Of a DNA stretch of 24,532 nucleotides, positions 15,654 to 22,412 are shown one piece after another. The translations under genes were made by a program, and so were the position numbers. Origin of the DNA: an uncultured Collinsella sp. (GTDB lineage: Bacteria > Actinomycetota > Coriobacteriia > Coriobacteriales > Coriobacteriaceae); the NCBI GenBank assembly GCA_900757505.1, contig CAAEOE010000051.1:1-24532 (forward strand), read 5' to 3'. Below the pieces are notes generated by a model. The model was not told where the DNA came from and did no database searches. It saw nothing but the letters and a program-made list of their open reading frames with translations. Every line of letters begins with the position of its first letter. Position 1 is the stretch's first letter.

Positions 15654-16275
15654 CTATTTTGTAAAACGCGAGGGCGCAATCAACTCGACGATTTCCCCGA
15701 ACCTTTTCTGAACCATATAGCGACTTGCGCTCTCGTCTCGAACCAGGCGGTTTTCCTCGTCGAAGCAGTCGTCGATGGCCTTGCTGATCGCCGCCGCCTC
15801 AATGAATCGCGGCCGCTCCTCAGGCAACACCCCGGCCGACTCGAAAACGGCCTCGTTGATCGCTTCCGCCTCCCGGAGCTCTTCCTCAGGCGCGTCGAGC
15901 CCGGGTGCGACAAAGTCGTCGCAATACCTAAGGGCCCTGTCGACGAGTTCCTCCCCGTATTCGGCAACGACGGCCTCCTTTATATCGTCTCTCTTGTCAG
16001 TAAGCCGAACCAAGCGCGCCATTTCGTCTAGAAGCTCTGGGAGGATGGGCGATTTTAGGATTTCGCTCATTATGGCGCTGTTCGAACCCCGGCTTTCTCC
16101 AAGGTGGTACTGAAGGAGTGGTGGTTCTACGCCAAATGCGTCTTCGCCGACCCTGCTACCGTTCACAAGCTCGTACGCAAGACCAAAAAGGTTGACTAAT
16201 ACCGCGCCGCTGTCGAGCGCGTCTTTCGCGAGCAGCCACTTGCGCCCATAGCCCGCTTCCGCGGCTAGTTAGTCG
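15654..16275 (-). pseudogene. Unidentified protein, N-terminus probably missing
   Basis: An open frame runs from an in-frame TAA just upstream of 16275 to the stop at 15654, about 206 codons. The only good internal start is GTG 16166 (170 residues) and it has no clear ribosome site. Coding character continues upstream of that GTG (AEAGYGRKWLLAKDALDSG and LVNLFGLAYELVNG), so the real start was probably lost. The C-terminal half is acidic and predicted helical (EELREAEAINEAVFESAG). I do not recognise the family. It sits between repeats A and B with a 56-bp palindrome and a hairpin RNA upstream. Confidence 0.5.
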
Positions 16276-16324
16276 TTGGGGACGTTCTTTAACGACTAGT
16301 CATTTAAGAACGATCCTAATGACT
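16269..16324. repeat. 56-bp imperfect palindrome made of two tandem hairpins
   Basis: The whole segment is symmetric about ACTAGT (16294-16299). Each half is also a hairpin: TAGTCGTT/AACGACTA (16269-16276 with 16290-16297) and TAGTCATT/AATGACTA (16296-16303 with 16317-16324). The one difference between the halves is matched on both arms (G-C versus A-T), so pairing is kept. It lies directly at the broken 5' end of the unidentified gene. Confidence 0.7.
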
Positions 16325-16381
16325 ATGTTGCTTGCCTTCGTTATCTGACGGCCTGGACGGCAAGTGCGCTCAACTGGATAA

Positions 16382-16440
16382 GAAAAAGCTGGGGAAAACG
16401 TCCCCGGCACTTGGAAGCCTTCCTTGCGGAAAACCAATTA
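16382..16440 (-). ncRNA. Candidate small RNA related to the one at 14643
   Basis: The minus strand carries a -10-like TATGAT (16452-16447). The predicted transcript has TTCC-GCAA-GGAA and GGAAGGCTTCC pairings. It ends with GCCGGGGA...TCCCCAGC (16408-16388, one C-A mismatch) and TTTTTCTTATCC. It shares TCCAAGTGCCGGGG, the CCCC-GC arm and the T-rich TTATCC end with the RNA at 14643-14699. No DUF3800 gene follows here; the next gene is the unidentified one. Confidence 0.5.
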
Positions 16441-16518
16441 TTTTAAATCATAGGCTGCGCGAAAAGGCAAGTACACGAAACGATTGTTCCAATGGCGAAG
16501 CCCCAGCCTGCACACCAG

Positions 16519-16588
16519 CCCATAGGCAAGCCACCTGAGACCGCTCACTTTGCTCACCGCTGACGAAGACTTGCGACCTGGGGTTTGC
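16519..16588 (+). repeat. Dispersed repeat B, copy 1
   Basis: It shares AAGCC-CCTGAGAC--CTCACTTTG-TCAC, a variable 6-nt patch, and CGAAGAC-TGCGACCTGGGGTTT with 23454-23522, in the same direction and about 80% identical. On the minus strand both copies read TPGR(K/R)SS--V-KVS-LR-LAY. No gene is supported between 16452 and 16613. Confidence 0.65.
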
Positions 16589-16613
16589 GAGCTGATCGCA
16601 GAACCCATGTTGC

Positions 16614-17166
16614 TTATCGAGCTTTGAGCTGACTCAGCCAATCGCCTTTCGTCAGACAAGCGATCTGCTCTGTGCGGGTGTCGCCCATCAGCTCGCAGCA
16701 GACATCCTTGCGGGTGCGGTGCCAGGTGAAGCCGCATTTTTCCTGAACGCGTTTCGATTTCTCGTTCCTGTCGAAGTATCCGCACCAGATTTTGTCCAGT
16801 TTCAAGTCCTCGAAACCATGGCGGACGAGCTCTCGAACCGCCTCCGGTATCAGCCCCTTGCCCCAGAACGGGACGCCGATCCAGTAGCCTATTTCCCCCT
16901 CGATGTCCGGAATCTCCTTGTCGGACCGCGCGCCAATCATCAACCCTATGCTTCCGATGGCCCTGTTGTCTTCCTTCAGGCAAACGGCGTACGTCTCCGG
17001 CGCGGAAAACACGGTGCGGATGATTTCGGCGCTGTCGTCAACGCTCGAGTGAGGCGGCCAGCCGGCAATCGGCCCCACCCTGTCATCTGTACAGGTCCTC
17101 TGCGTCCGTTTCGGCCCATGGGCGCAGTATCAGCCGCTCGGTTGCCAGCTGCATATCCATCTCCAT
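16614..17166 (-). pseudogene. GNAT acetyltransferase (RimJ/RimL-like), frameshifted
   Basis: The first frame starts at ATG 17166 with MEMDMQLATERLILRPWAE and ends in TGA at 17083-17085. The body resumes in another frame from about 17078: VGPIAGWPPHSS, GEIGYWIGVPFWGKGLIPEA (the acetyl-CoA-binding motif), and NEKSKRVQEKCGF near the end. About 11 bases that normally join LYR to DDRVGP are missing, which breaks the frame. Family members acetylate N-terminal or side-chain amines and resistance substrates. Without repair no full enzyme is made. Confidence 0.8.
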
Positions 17167-17396
17167 CGACTACTTTCGATTGATGCTCAGTGCCCATTGT
17201 ATTCGCTACGATTAAACTCGGCACAGGGGATACTGGTTTTCCGTGCGAAAACGCTCATGCCGCTAAATTGAGCGACCGCCTGTACTGCAGCGGGATCATC
17301 CGCCCGAGCGATCCCTTAATCCGTCGCCCGTTGCGCCAATCGGCAGAAGCCACGCGTGGACGCTAATCGCTCGAGCGAATCGTCGTCGGTTTCCGT

Positions 17397-18305
17397 TTAA
17401 CGATTTCTTTTTCCGCTATTATCCGACCCTCGGACTTCCTCGTGATAGAAGTAGTCCACGATCACCGGATGCCCCTGGGGGACTCTGCCATAAGGCATTT
17501 CGTTGTCCACAAAGGGGCAATCGTACTTCTTGGCCATTTCCTCGGCTTTTACTTCAAGTGCTTCAAAATAGCTACGGTTGCGCTTGTTATAGATCTCATC
17601 GTAAAGCGGTACGAGATCGGGATGTTTCTCGGCGATATAATCCAGGATCGCTTTTTTGAAACCACCCCGAAGATTGAGATTTTCGAGCCAAAACAAATCG
17701 CACCGATCCTTTACTCGCTCAAAAATCATCTCAAAATCCGTGATGCCGGGAAATACCGGGGACACGAAGCAGACCGTACGGATACCTTCGTCATACACCT
17801 GCTTCATAGCAGCGATACGACGCTCGATGCTCGACGCGGAGTCCATATCGTTCTTGAAGTTCTCATCCAGCGTGTTGATCGACCATGAAACGGTCACTCG
17901 TCCAAGCTTCTTCAGCAGATCGATATCCCGTACCACAAGATCGGGCTTTGTGCAGATCAGAATATCTGCATCGCTGCCAATCAGCTGCTCCAGGAGTTTC
18001 CTGGTATTCCCGAATCGCTCCTCCTGTGGATTGTAGCCATCCGTCACAGAACCGATAACCACCCGCTGTCCAGCGTATTTCTTCGGATTCTTGATTTCCG
18101 GCCAATGCTTCACATCAAGAAAGGTGCCCCATTCCTCCTTGTGTCCGGTAAAGCGCTTCATAAAGGAGGCATAGCAATACTTGCAGGCATGCGTGCAGCC
18201 TACATAGGGATTGACCGAGTAGCCGCCTACCGGCAGGCTGGACTTGGTCATGATGTTCTTTGCTTCCACCTCATTGATGAGGATTCCATCGATCACTTCC
18301 GCCAT
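17397..18305 (-). CDS. Radical SAM mobile pair protein B
   Basis: A 302-residue radical SAM enzyme. The iron-sulfur motif is CTHACKYC (Cys37, Cys41, Cys44), preceded by LPVGGYSVNPYVG and followed by YASFMKRFTGH. The SAM-binding region includes VIGSVTDGYNPQEERFG, then SWSINTLDE and WLENLNLRG. This sequence is typical of the partner B of a two-gene radical SAM cassette known from mobile regions. ATG 18305 follows GGAGGTG; the longer upstream frame overlaps partner A and is not needed. The two genes overlap by 13 bp. The product of the pair is not known. Confidence 0.9.
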   Translation of the reverse strand: MAEVIDGILINEVEAKNIMTKSSLPVGGYSVNPYVGCTHACKYCYASFMKRFTGHKEEWGTFLDVKHWPEIKNPKKYAGQRVVIGSVTDGYNPQEERFGNTRKLLEQLIGSDADILICTKPDLVVRDIDLLKKLGRVTVSWSINTLDENFKNDMDSASSIERRIAAMKQVYDEGIRTVCFVSPVFPGITDFEMIFERVKDRCDLFWLENLNLRGGFKKAILDYIAEKHPDLVPLYDEIYNKRNRSYFEALEVKAEEMAKKYDCPFVDNEMPYGRVPQGHPVIVDYFYHEEVRGSDNSGKRNR

Positions 18306-18982
18306 GTTCTCTGCACCTCCAGCACTCTTTCGAACTCTTCCGGCAATTCCTGAATCATGTTTTCGTCCCCTATGACAGAGACGAGGTCTTCCTTCATAAA
18401 CATTGGAATGCCAAGCGCGTGCGCCTGGTCCGTCAAAGACCATGCCCACTCCGGTTCCGTATGAACCTTCCTGCTCTGCGCCCCGGTCATGGTACCGACG
18501 ACGATCCAGTTGATTCCGGAAAGGTCGACCGTACCGGGATCGTCGAATAGCGGCTCAAAAGTAACGAAGAAGTGATTTGCTTTGACGTTTTTCCGAAGGG
18601 CGTCGATACGCCACAGCTCCGCTTTCCTCGTCACCGTAACGCCGAACCATGCGTTTTCCAGGTCGGTATCTAAATCCAGCAAATCGGGTCTCTTGGTCAG
18701 GAACAGGAACTGATGCTGTGGATTCTCATGGATCTTTGCAAACACCTCGTCTCGCCATTCCAGCTTCCACCCGGAGAGATCGCTCATGCCGGTAAGGAGA
18801 AAGTTCTGCGGGCGTTTCTTTTCCATCATCCTGAGCTTGCTCGGGAAGAACGCAGGATCAGCGAAGTCGTCAATCATATGCCAACGTTTCACATTGTTAC
18901 GGGCATAGCAATATGGACACCCCACCGTGCAGCCGATGACGATATTCATATTCTGAATCTGATTTTTGATGCAGATGCTCAT
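18293..18982 (-). CDS. Radical SAM mobile pair protein A (DUF5131-like)
   Basis: A 229-residue protein with cluster motif CTVGCPYC (Cys18, Cys22, Cys25) followed by YARNNVKRWHMIDDF, then FLLTGMSDLSGWKLEW and FLFLTKRPDLLDLD. These match the DUF5131/phage Gp37-Gp68-like branch of radical SAM proteins that forms the A partner of the mobile pair. The end overlaps the start of partner B by 13 bp, so translation is coupled. The MarR regulator that often accompanies this pair is not seen nearby. Its Shine-Dalgarno is weak. Confidence 0.88.
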   Translation of the reverse strand: MSICIKNQIQNMNIVIGCTVGCPYCYARNNVKRWHMIDDFADPAFFPSKLRMMEKKRPQNFLLTGMSDLSGWKLEWRDEVFAKIHENPQHQFLFLTKRPDLLDLDTDLENAWFGVTVTRKAELWRIDALRKNVKANHFFVTFEPLFDDPGTVDLSGINWIVVGTMTGAQSRKVHTEPEWAWSLTDQAHALGIPMFMKEDLVSVIGDENMIQELPEEFERVLEVQRTWRK

Positions 18983-19018
18983 AACGCCTGCCTACCTGCC
19001 TCTCCCGTAAACACGCAA

Positions 19019-19177
19019 TCAGCCCCCCACCTTGCGGGCAAAAGCCTCGATATCTTGCTTGCAAGCAGCAGGCTTGCAATCGCTCAAATCGTATGACGTG
19101 CCGCCGTTTCGATAGACGGCCCGATGGGAAAACGATCGGCTGACAAGCCCGATGCCGAGCTTCTCGTACAGGGTCAT
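19019..19177 (-). CDS. Small hypothetical protein or gene remnant
   Basis: ATG 19177 is preceded by GGGAG and opens a 52-residue frame beginning MTLYEKLGIGLVSRSFSHR and ending DIEAFARKVGG. It has two cysteines (CKPAAC). It reads like the C-terminal end of a redox or flavodoxin-type protein, but this is a weak impression. It lies 37 bp upstream of the radical SAM pair and diverges from the tetR gene. Confidence 0.4.
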   Translation of the reverse strand: MTLYEKLGIGLVSRSFSHRAVYRNGGTSYDLSDCKPAACKQDIEAFARKVGG

Positions 19178-19197
19178 CCGTGCTCCCTTTCAGCTAT

Positions 19198-19220
19198 TAT
19201 AAACAGGTGTCTATAAACAG
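19198..19220. promoter_or_regulatory. Direct repeat TATAAACAG before tetR
   Basis: TATAAACAG occurs at 19198-19206 and 19212-19220 (14-bp spacing), in the divergent region between the small minus-strand frame and tetR. It could be a regulator site or contain -10 sequences. The adjacent TetR protein is a candidate binder. Confidence 0.35.
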
Positions 19221-19320
19221 TATCCTTGTTGATTTTCGCAGGGGCAATGAACAAACGCGTGCACCTGTCGATAAACGAACAGCTACTGGACATTGTCAAA
19301 CGACTCAGATTGGAGAGGCG

Positions 19321-19881
19321 ATGGGAGAAACCAAGATCGACCGCCGGCGGCGCTACACCCTCTCGGTCATACAGGAGGCGTTCTTCGCGCTGCTGGCCGA
19401 GGTCGGCTTCGCGAAGATGACGGTGGCGGACATCTGCCGCCGCGCAGACATCAACCGCGGCACGTTCTACCTGCACTACGAGGACAAGTTCGCGCTGCTC
19501 GACGCGCTTATCGACGAGGCCCTGGCGGCGGCACCCCCGCTCGAGGGGGCGGAGGCGGCCGCCCTCTGCCAGCGTCCGCCGGCAAACGACGACTATTACC
19601 TGCTCTACTCGGATGACGACGCGTACGCCCGCGTGGCGCAGCGCGTCGTCGAGCGCGGAACTGCGCAGATGGTTCCCGCGATCATGGAGAGGACCGGGCT
19701 CTCGCGCGAGGACGCCTACCTGCTCTTCGTCCACAACGTCCAGGGAAACCTCGCGGTCAACCGCCTGCTCGGCTGGAGGCGAGGGCCTGAGTTCGCCCAT
19801 GCACAGGAGCTGCTCGGCGCCTATTCCGAAGGAGGCATGCGAGCGGTGTCAAGTCGCCACGATTCCCGTAGCTCATCTTAA
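19321..19881 (+). CDS. TetR/AcrR-family transcriptional regulator
   Basis: A 186-residue regulator. The N-terminal HTH is clear: FAKMTVADICRRADINRGTF, followed by YLHYEDKFALLDALIDEAL. The C-terminal ligand domain matches the TetR_C group in Firmicutes/Actinobacteria regulators only in general form. ATG 19321 follows GGAGAGG. The frame upstream of this ATG is open but has no ribosome site. It overlaps the end of a broken minus-strand gene by 4 bp. The target is unknown. Confidence 0.85.
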   Translation: MGETKIDRRRRYTLSVIQEAFFALLAEVGFAKMTVADICRRADINRGTFYLHYEDKFALLDALIDEALAAAPPLEGAEAAALCQRPPANDDYYLLYSDDDAYARVAQRVVERGTAQMVPAIMERTGLSREDAYLLFVHNVQGNLAVNRLLGWRRGPEFAHAQELLGAYSEGGMRAVSSRHDSRSSS

Positions 19882-20147
19882 GCGTAGGCCCATTCTGGGC
19901 AGGCGGCGCGTATCTCCAACTCCATGCGGGCCTTCTGCTCCTCGAACACGGCCTTGCGTCAAGCGAAAACCCGGCAGGGTCCGAGTTTTGCGCAGCAATG
20001 CCCAGCTTCGTGCGGATATACGGCAAGAACGCATCGGAGAAACCCATCCCTGCAAAAGGCAGAGACAACGACGATGATACCGTGGGCATTGTCAAGGTAG
20101 AACACCTCAAAGATGGGGTTAGTAGCCTTGCCGTATTCCCGAATCAG
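19878..20147 (-). pseudogene. Degenerate coding remnant
   Basis: Coding-like segments lie in two frames. One reads IREYGKATNPIFEVFYLDNA then HGIIVVVSA. Another reads GMGFSDAFLPYIRTKLGIAA and QNSDPAGFSLD. The first frame resumes as KAVFEEQKARMELEIRAACP and EWAYA then stops. Two compensating frameshifts would join them into one protein. I do not recognise the family. Confidence 0.35.
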
Positions 20148-20149
20148 AA

Positions 20150-20503
20150 TTAGCACATAATGGCGTCGTCGGCGGTGAAGGCGCCGAGGGAGCCCTGCTT
20201 GACCTGGATGCAGACGTAGGTGATGCCCGAGTCGGCCGCGGCGCGGAACCTGCGGCGCGCAGCGGGGGAGATGCGCAGCCAGTCGCCGGCTGCAAGCTCG
20301 ATATCCTCATCGTCGATGGTGGCCGTGCCAGCGCCCTCGAGCACGCCGTAGATTTCCTCGTTTTCCTTGTGCGCATGGATGAACGGAACGTCGGCGCCGG
20401 CGGGAAGCTTGTTGATGCTCACCTCTGCCCCGGTGAGCCCGAGCACCTCGTGCAGCTCGACGCGACCTTCGTCACCAGTGCTGGTCTTCGCGTAATTAAC
20501 CAT
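20150..20503 (-). CDS. Cupin-domain protein
   Basis: A 117-residue single cupin_2 barrel. The metal-binding motif 1 is HAHKENEEIYGVLEG (His43, His45, Glu49/50), and motif 2 is GDWLRISPAARRRF with an Arg where many cupins have His. AGAGGAA precedes the ATG. It diverges from the hxlR-type gene across a shared operator. A promoter TTGCAT, 16 bp, TATAGC is visible upstream on the minus strand. Its substrate is unknown; a role in quinone or aldehyde stress is inferred from the regulator type. Confidence 0.85.
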   Translation of the reverse strand: MVNYAKTSTGDEGRVELHEVLGLTGAEVSINKLPAGADVPFIHAHKENEEIYGVLEGAGTATIDDEDIELAAGDWLRISPAARRRFRAAADSGITYVCIQVKQGSLGAFTADDAIMC

Positions 20504-20588
20504 AGTAGTTCCTCTCTCAGAGAACCGATTTGCCTTGCGGGCATATCCCGCTTGAGCTATATTTCACGTGATAGTGCATGCAAAAGCG

Positions 20589-20616
20589 AGTACGCACTTA
20601 TTTGTAACTACGTACT
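20589..20616. promoter_or_regulatory. HxlR-type operator between the cupin and regulator genes
   Basis: AGTACG (20589-20594) and CGTACT (20611-20616) are inverted arms. The centre, CACTTATTTGTAACTA, resembles the TACTATTTGTAAGTA core bound by YodB/CatR regulators of the HxlR family in Bacillus. It sits between the two divergent promoters. Confidence 0.6.
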
Positions 20617-20655
20617 TTTTTGTGAAACCGGCGCGATCAAGAAGGAGGGCCTCCC

Positions 20656-20982
20656 GTGATGGCCAAAGAGGAACTTCCGGAGTGTCCGGTAGCGACGGCG
20701 GTGGCGCTCATCGGCGGCAAGTGGAAGCTGCTCATCATTCGCAACTTGCGCAAGCGGCCCTGGCGCTTCAACGAGTTGCGCCGCGACCTTGAAGGCATCT
20801 CTCAGAAGGTGCTTACCGACAGCCTGCGCCAGCTGGAGGATGACGGCCTCGTCTTTCGCCACGACTATGGTGAAAACCCTCCCCGCGTTGAGTACGGGCT
20901 CACCGAGCTCGGCCGGCAAATGATGCCCGTTATAGACTCGCTCGCAGACTTCGGCGCCTATTACAAGGCGATTGTTCCGTAG
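20656..20982 (+). CDS. HxlR-family winged-helix regulator
   Basis: A 108-residue DUF24/HxlR protein. The signature CPVATAVALIGGKWKLLIIR (residues 10-29) includes the N-terminal cysteine that serves as a thiol sensor in YodB-like members. The winged helix runs through RFNELRRDLEGISQKVLTDS to the wing PPRVEYGLTELGRQ. AAGGAGGG is 6 bp before GTG 20656; ATG 20659 is an equally good start. It probably represses the divergent cupin gene and itself through the operator at 20589-20616. Confidence 0.9.
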   Translation: MMAKEELPECPVATAVALIGGKWKLLIIRNLRKRPWRFNELRRDLEGISQKVLTDSLRQLEDDGLVFRHDYGENPPRVEYGLTELGRQMMPVIDSLADFGAYYKAIVP

Positions 20983-21050
20983 CAGACGCGTCACTCGGCG
21001 ACACTCGCTTCACGACGGCGTGGGAAACGAGGCGCTGCTGGAGCGGCAAA

Positions 21051-21377
21051 ATGCCGAACATCCGCCCGCCCGATTTCGTCACCCGAGAGGACTTCGACTG
21101 GGCCGTTTCGGAAGCTGCCGCCAAGAAGAAGCTGGACTTCTCGGCGGTCGAGCTGCTGAGGGTCGGCGAGGGCCTTTGCGTTCAGTGCATGCACACCGGG
21201 CCTTACGACGGCGAGCCGGCGACCATAGACGCCATGCGCGCATTTGCAGCGGAGGAGGGCTACGCCCCCGATTTCTCCGAATCCCGTCTCCATCACGAGA
21301 TCTACCTCTCCGACCCGCGCAAGTGCGCGCCGGAGAAGCTCAAGACCGTGATCCGCCATCCTATAAAGTTGATTTAG
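21051..21377 (+). CDS. GyrI-like small-molecule-binding domain, C-terminal half only
   Basis: The 108 residues match the second half of GyrI-like (SOUL/BmrR ligand-type) proteins of about 200 residues: RPPDFVTREDFDWAVSEA, then GEGLCVQCMHTGPYDGEPAT and HHEIYLSDPRKCAPEKLKTV. The N-terminal half is absent, and the 68 bp upstream back to the hxlR gene show no coding match. GGAGC precedes ATG 21051, so the fragment may still be translated. It is either a deletion product or a split gene. It is followed by the hairpin at 21400. Confidence 0.75.
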   Translation: MPNIRPPDFVTREDFDWAVSEAAAKKKLDFSAVELLRVGEGLCVQCMHTGPYDGEPATIDAMRAFAAEEGYAPDFSESRLHHEIYLSDPRKCAPEKLKTVIRHPIKLI

Positions 21378-21399
21378 CGAAACGAGCGACGCAATAGAT

Positions 21400-21432
21400 A
21401 GCGGTGTCGGTTCAAATGGAACCGACACCGCT
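21400..21432 (+). terminator. Perfect hairpin terminator-like element
   Basis: AGCGGTGTCGGTTC (21400-21413) pairs over 14 bp with 21419-21432 around a 5-nt loop, 22 bp after the GyrI-like stop. T-rich sequence is weak (TTCTGTATG). It shares its flanks and paired changes in the stem with the hairpin at 12365-12398. It separates the converging yjdF gene. Confidence 0.65.
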
Positions 21433-21460
21433 TCTGTATGAGGCTTGCTGCAAATGGCGA

Positions 21461-21880
21461 TCAATGCCCGCGATGCTTCCGCTTGCGCTTCAGCTTTCGC
21501 TGCTCGAAGCGCGCCTCCGCCTCGTCCGCGCGGCGCTGGCTTCTTGCGCGGACCGACTCCCGTTTCATTGTCTCCCGCTGACTCGTGAGCGCCTGCTGCG
21601 CCTTGGTGCCCATCGCCGGCTGCTTAAGTGCTTTCGCCGCCTCGCGAGTGCGTCGCTTGGGGTTCTTCGCGGGCTTGCTCGCCTCGGCAGGCTCGTCGCC
21701 TAAGAACGCGAGCTTCGCCCATTTGCTTGAAACGAATCGCAGGATTTCCTCATCGGACGGCTCCGCGCCGAAGACGATGCGGGCGACGCCGTATCTGCCG
21801 TCCTCGACATGCTCCGCCAGCCCGACCCAGAATTGGCCGTCGTGATATACGGTCAGGGTGGACGACACGCTGATCTGCAT
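21461..21880 (-). CDS. yjdF: YjdF family protein (DUF2992)
   Basis: A 139-residue protein with the family start MQISVSSTLTVYHDGQFWVG, then RYGVARIVFGAEPSDEEILRF. The last 60 residues are highly basic (many Arg/Lys), as in family members. ATG 21880 follows AGGAGG. The longer frame upstream runs through the leader and is not credible. In Bacillus the orthologue is controlled by the yjdF riboswitch, which senses azaaromatic compounds. The protein's own activity is unknown. Confidence 0.85.
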   Translation of the reverse strand: MQISVSSTLTVYHDGQFWVGLAEHVEDGRYGVARIVFGAEPSDEEILRFVSSKWAKLAFLGDEPAEASKPAKNPKRRTREAAKALKQPAMGTKAQQALTSQRETMKRESVRARSQRRADEAEARFEQRKLKRKRKHRGH

Positions 21881-22013
21881 AGTTGGTTCCTCCTTTATGT
21901 AGATGACCATGCAGAGAAGGGACAACCAAGGAGGCAGGTTACTGATGCGGACTCCCGCACGCCCACGACTACCCGACGGGGACTGTGTTTTCATCTCTGG
22001 TGCCCGCATTGTA
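21881..22013 (-). promoter_or_regulatory. Structured leader of yjdF, candidate yjdF riboswitch
   Basis: A -10-like TACAAT (22013-22008) on the minus strand predicts a leader of about 120 nt. It contains a perfect hairpin TGCGG-GAGT-CCGCA and the stretch GAGATGAAAACACAGTCCCC. A second stretch GGTTGTCCCTTCTCTGC pairs partly back to the 5' end. Length and position fit the yjdF RNA motif; I cannot verify the consensus. Confidence 0.45.
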
Positions 22014-22076
22014 GCACGCGCGGATTTACGATGTTGATTGCCGGCGCCTGGACGGAGATGAAGGCGGTTCGATCTA

Positions 22077-22175
22077 GGTCAAGCCGGTCGCTCGTTCATG
22101 AAGCGGCCGATGGCCGCGTTCATTAGCTCACGACTGATTCCCTGAAAATAAAAGGCGCCCACGAGGACACCTACA
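22077..22175 (+). repeat. Dispersed repeat A, copy 2
   Basis: This copy is ungapped against 15277-15340 and begins the gap between yjdF and the Abi gene. It contains GCGGCC-GAT-GGCCGC (22103-22117). The downstream GGCGCCC hairpin of copy 1 is degraded here. Plus-strand reading ends KRPMAAFISSRLIP-stop. Confidence 0.55.
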
Positions 22176-22213
22176 GGCTATTTTCGAACTACTTGATTCG
22201 GAGCAGACGGAGG

Positions 22214-22267
22214 AAAAAAATAGGGCAGAATCGCTCTCACGATCCCGCCCCGCAAACCCGAGGGTTT
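22214..22267 (-). ncRNA. Tandem Abi-associated hairpin RNA, unit 2
   Basis: Read on the minus strand, the unit has AAACCC/GGGTTT (22267-22254), then GGGC..CGAT/ATCG..GCCC (22250-22223), then TATTTTTTT. It has the same order and spacing as unit 1, 130 bp closer to the Abi gene. It could be a separate small RNA; a weak promoter (TTCACT, 16 bp, TGATAC) lies between the two units. Confidence 0.55.
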
Positions 22268-22344
22268 CTAACTGGCTCCATTATTCCGGGCTTCTCAGTT
22301 CTGTCATTGACCCAGGTATCACCCGTCTCCTATAGCGAGTGAAT

Positions 22345-22400
22345 ATAAAAATAGGGCAGAGTCGCTTGCGCAAGTCCGCCCCTAAAACCGTGAAGGTTTT
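22345..22400 (-). ncRNA. Tandem Abi-associated hairpin RNA, unit 1 (also terminator)
   Basis: It begins 12 bp after the Abi stop. On the minus strand: AAAACC/GGTTTT (22400-22384, 5-nt loop), then GGGC/GCCC enclosing the perfect palindrome CTTGCGCAAG (22374-22365), then TATTTTTATATT. It shares AAAATAGGGCAGA-TCGCT (plus strand) and the second hairpin with unit 2. The inner stems differ but both pair. Confidence 0.6.
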
Positions 22401-22412
22401 GCTATCTGCAGG

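Noticed and set aside
22214..22400. The two repeated hairpins as a two-repeat CRISPR array
   Set aside because: The units are imperfect, each ends in a T-run, the intervening 116 bp is far longer than a spacer, and no cas gene is present.
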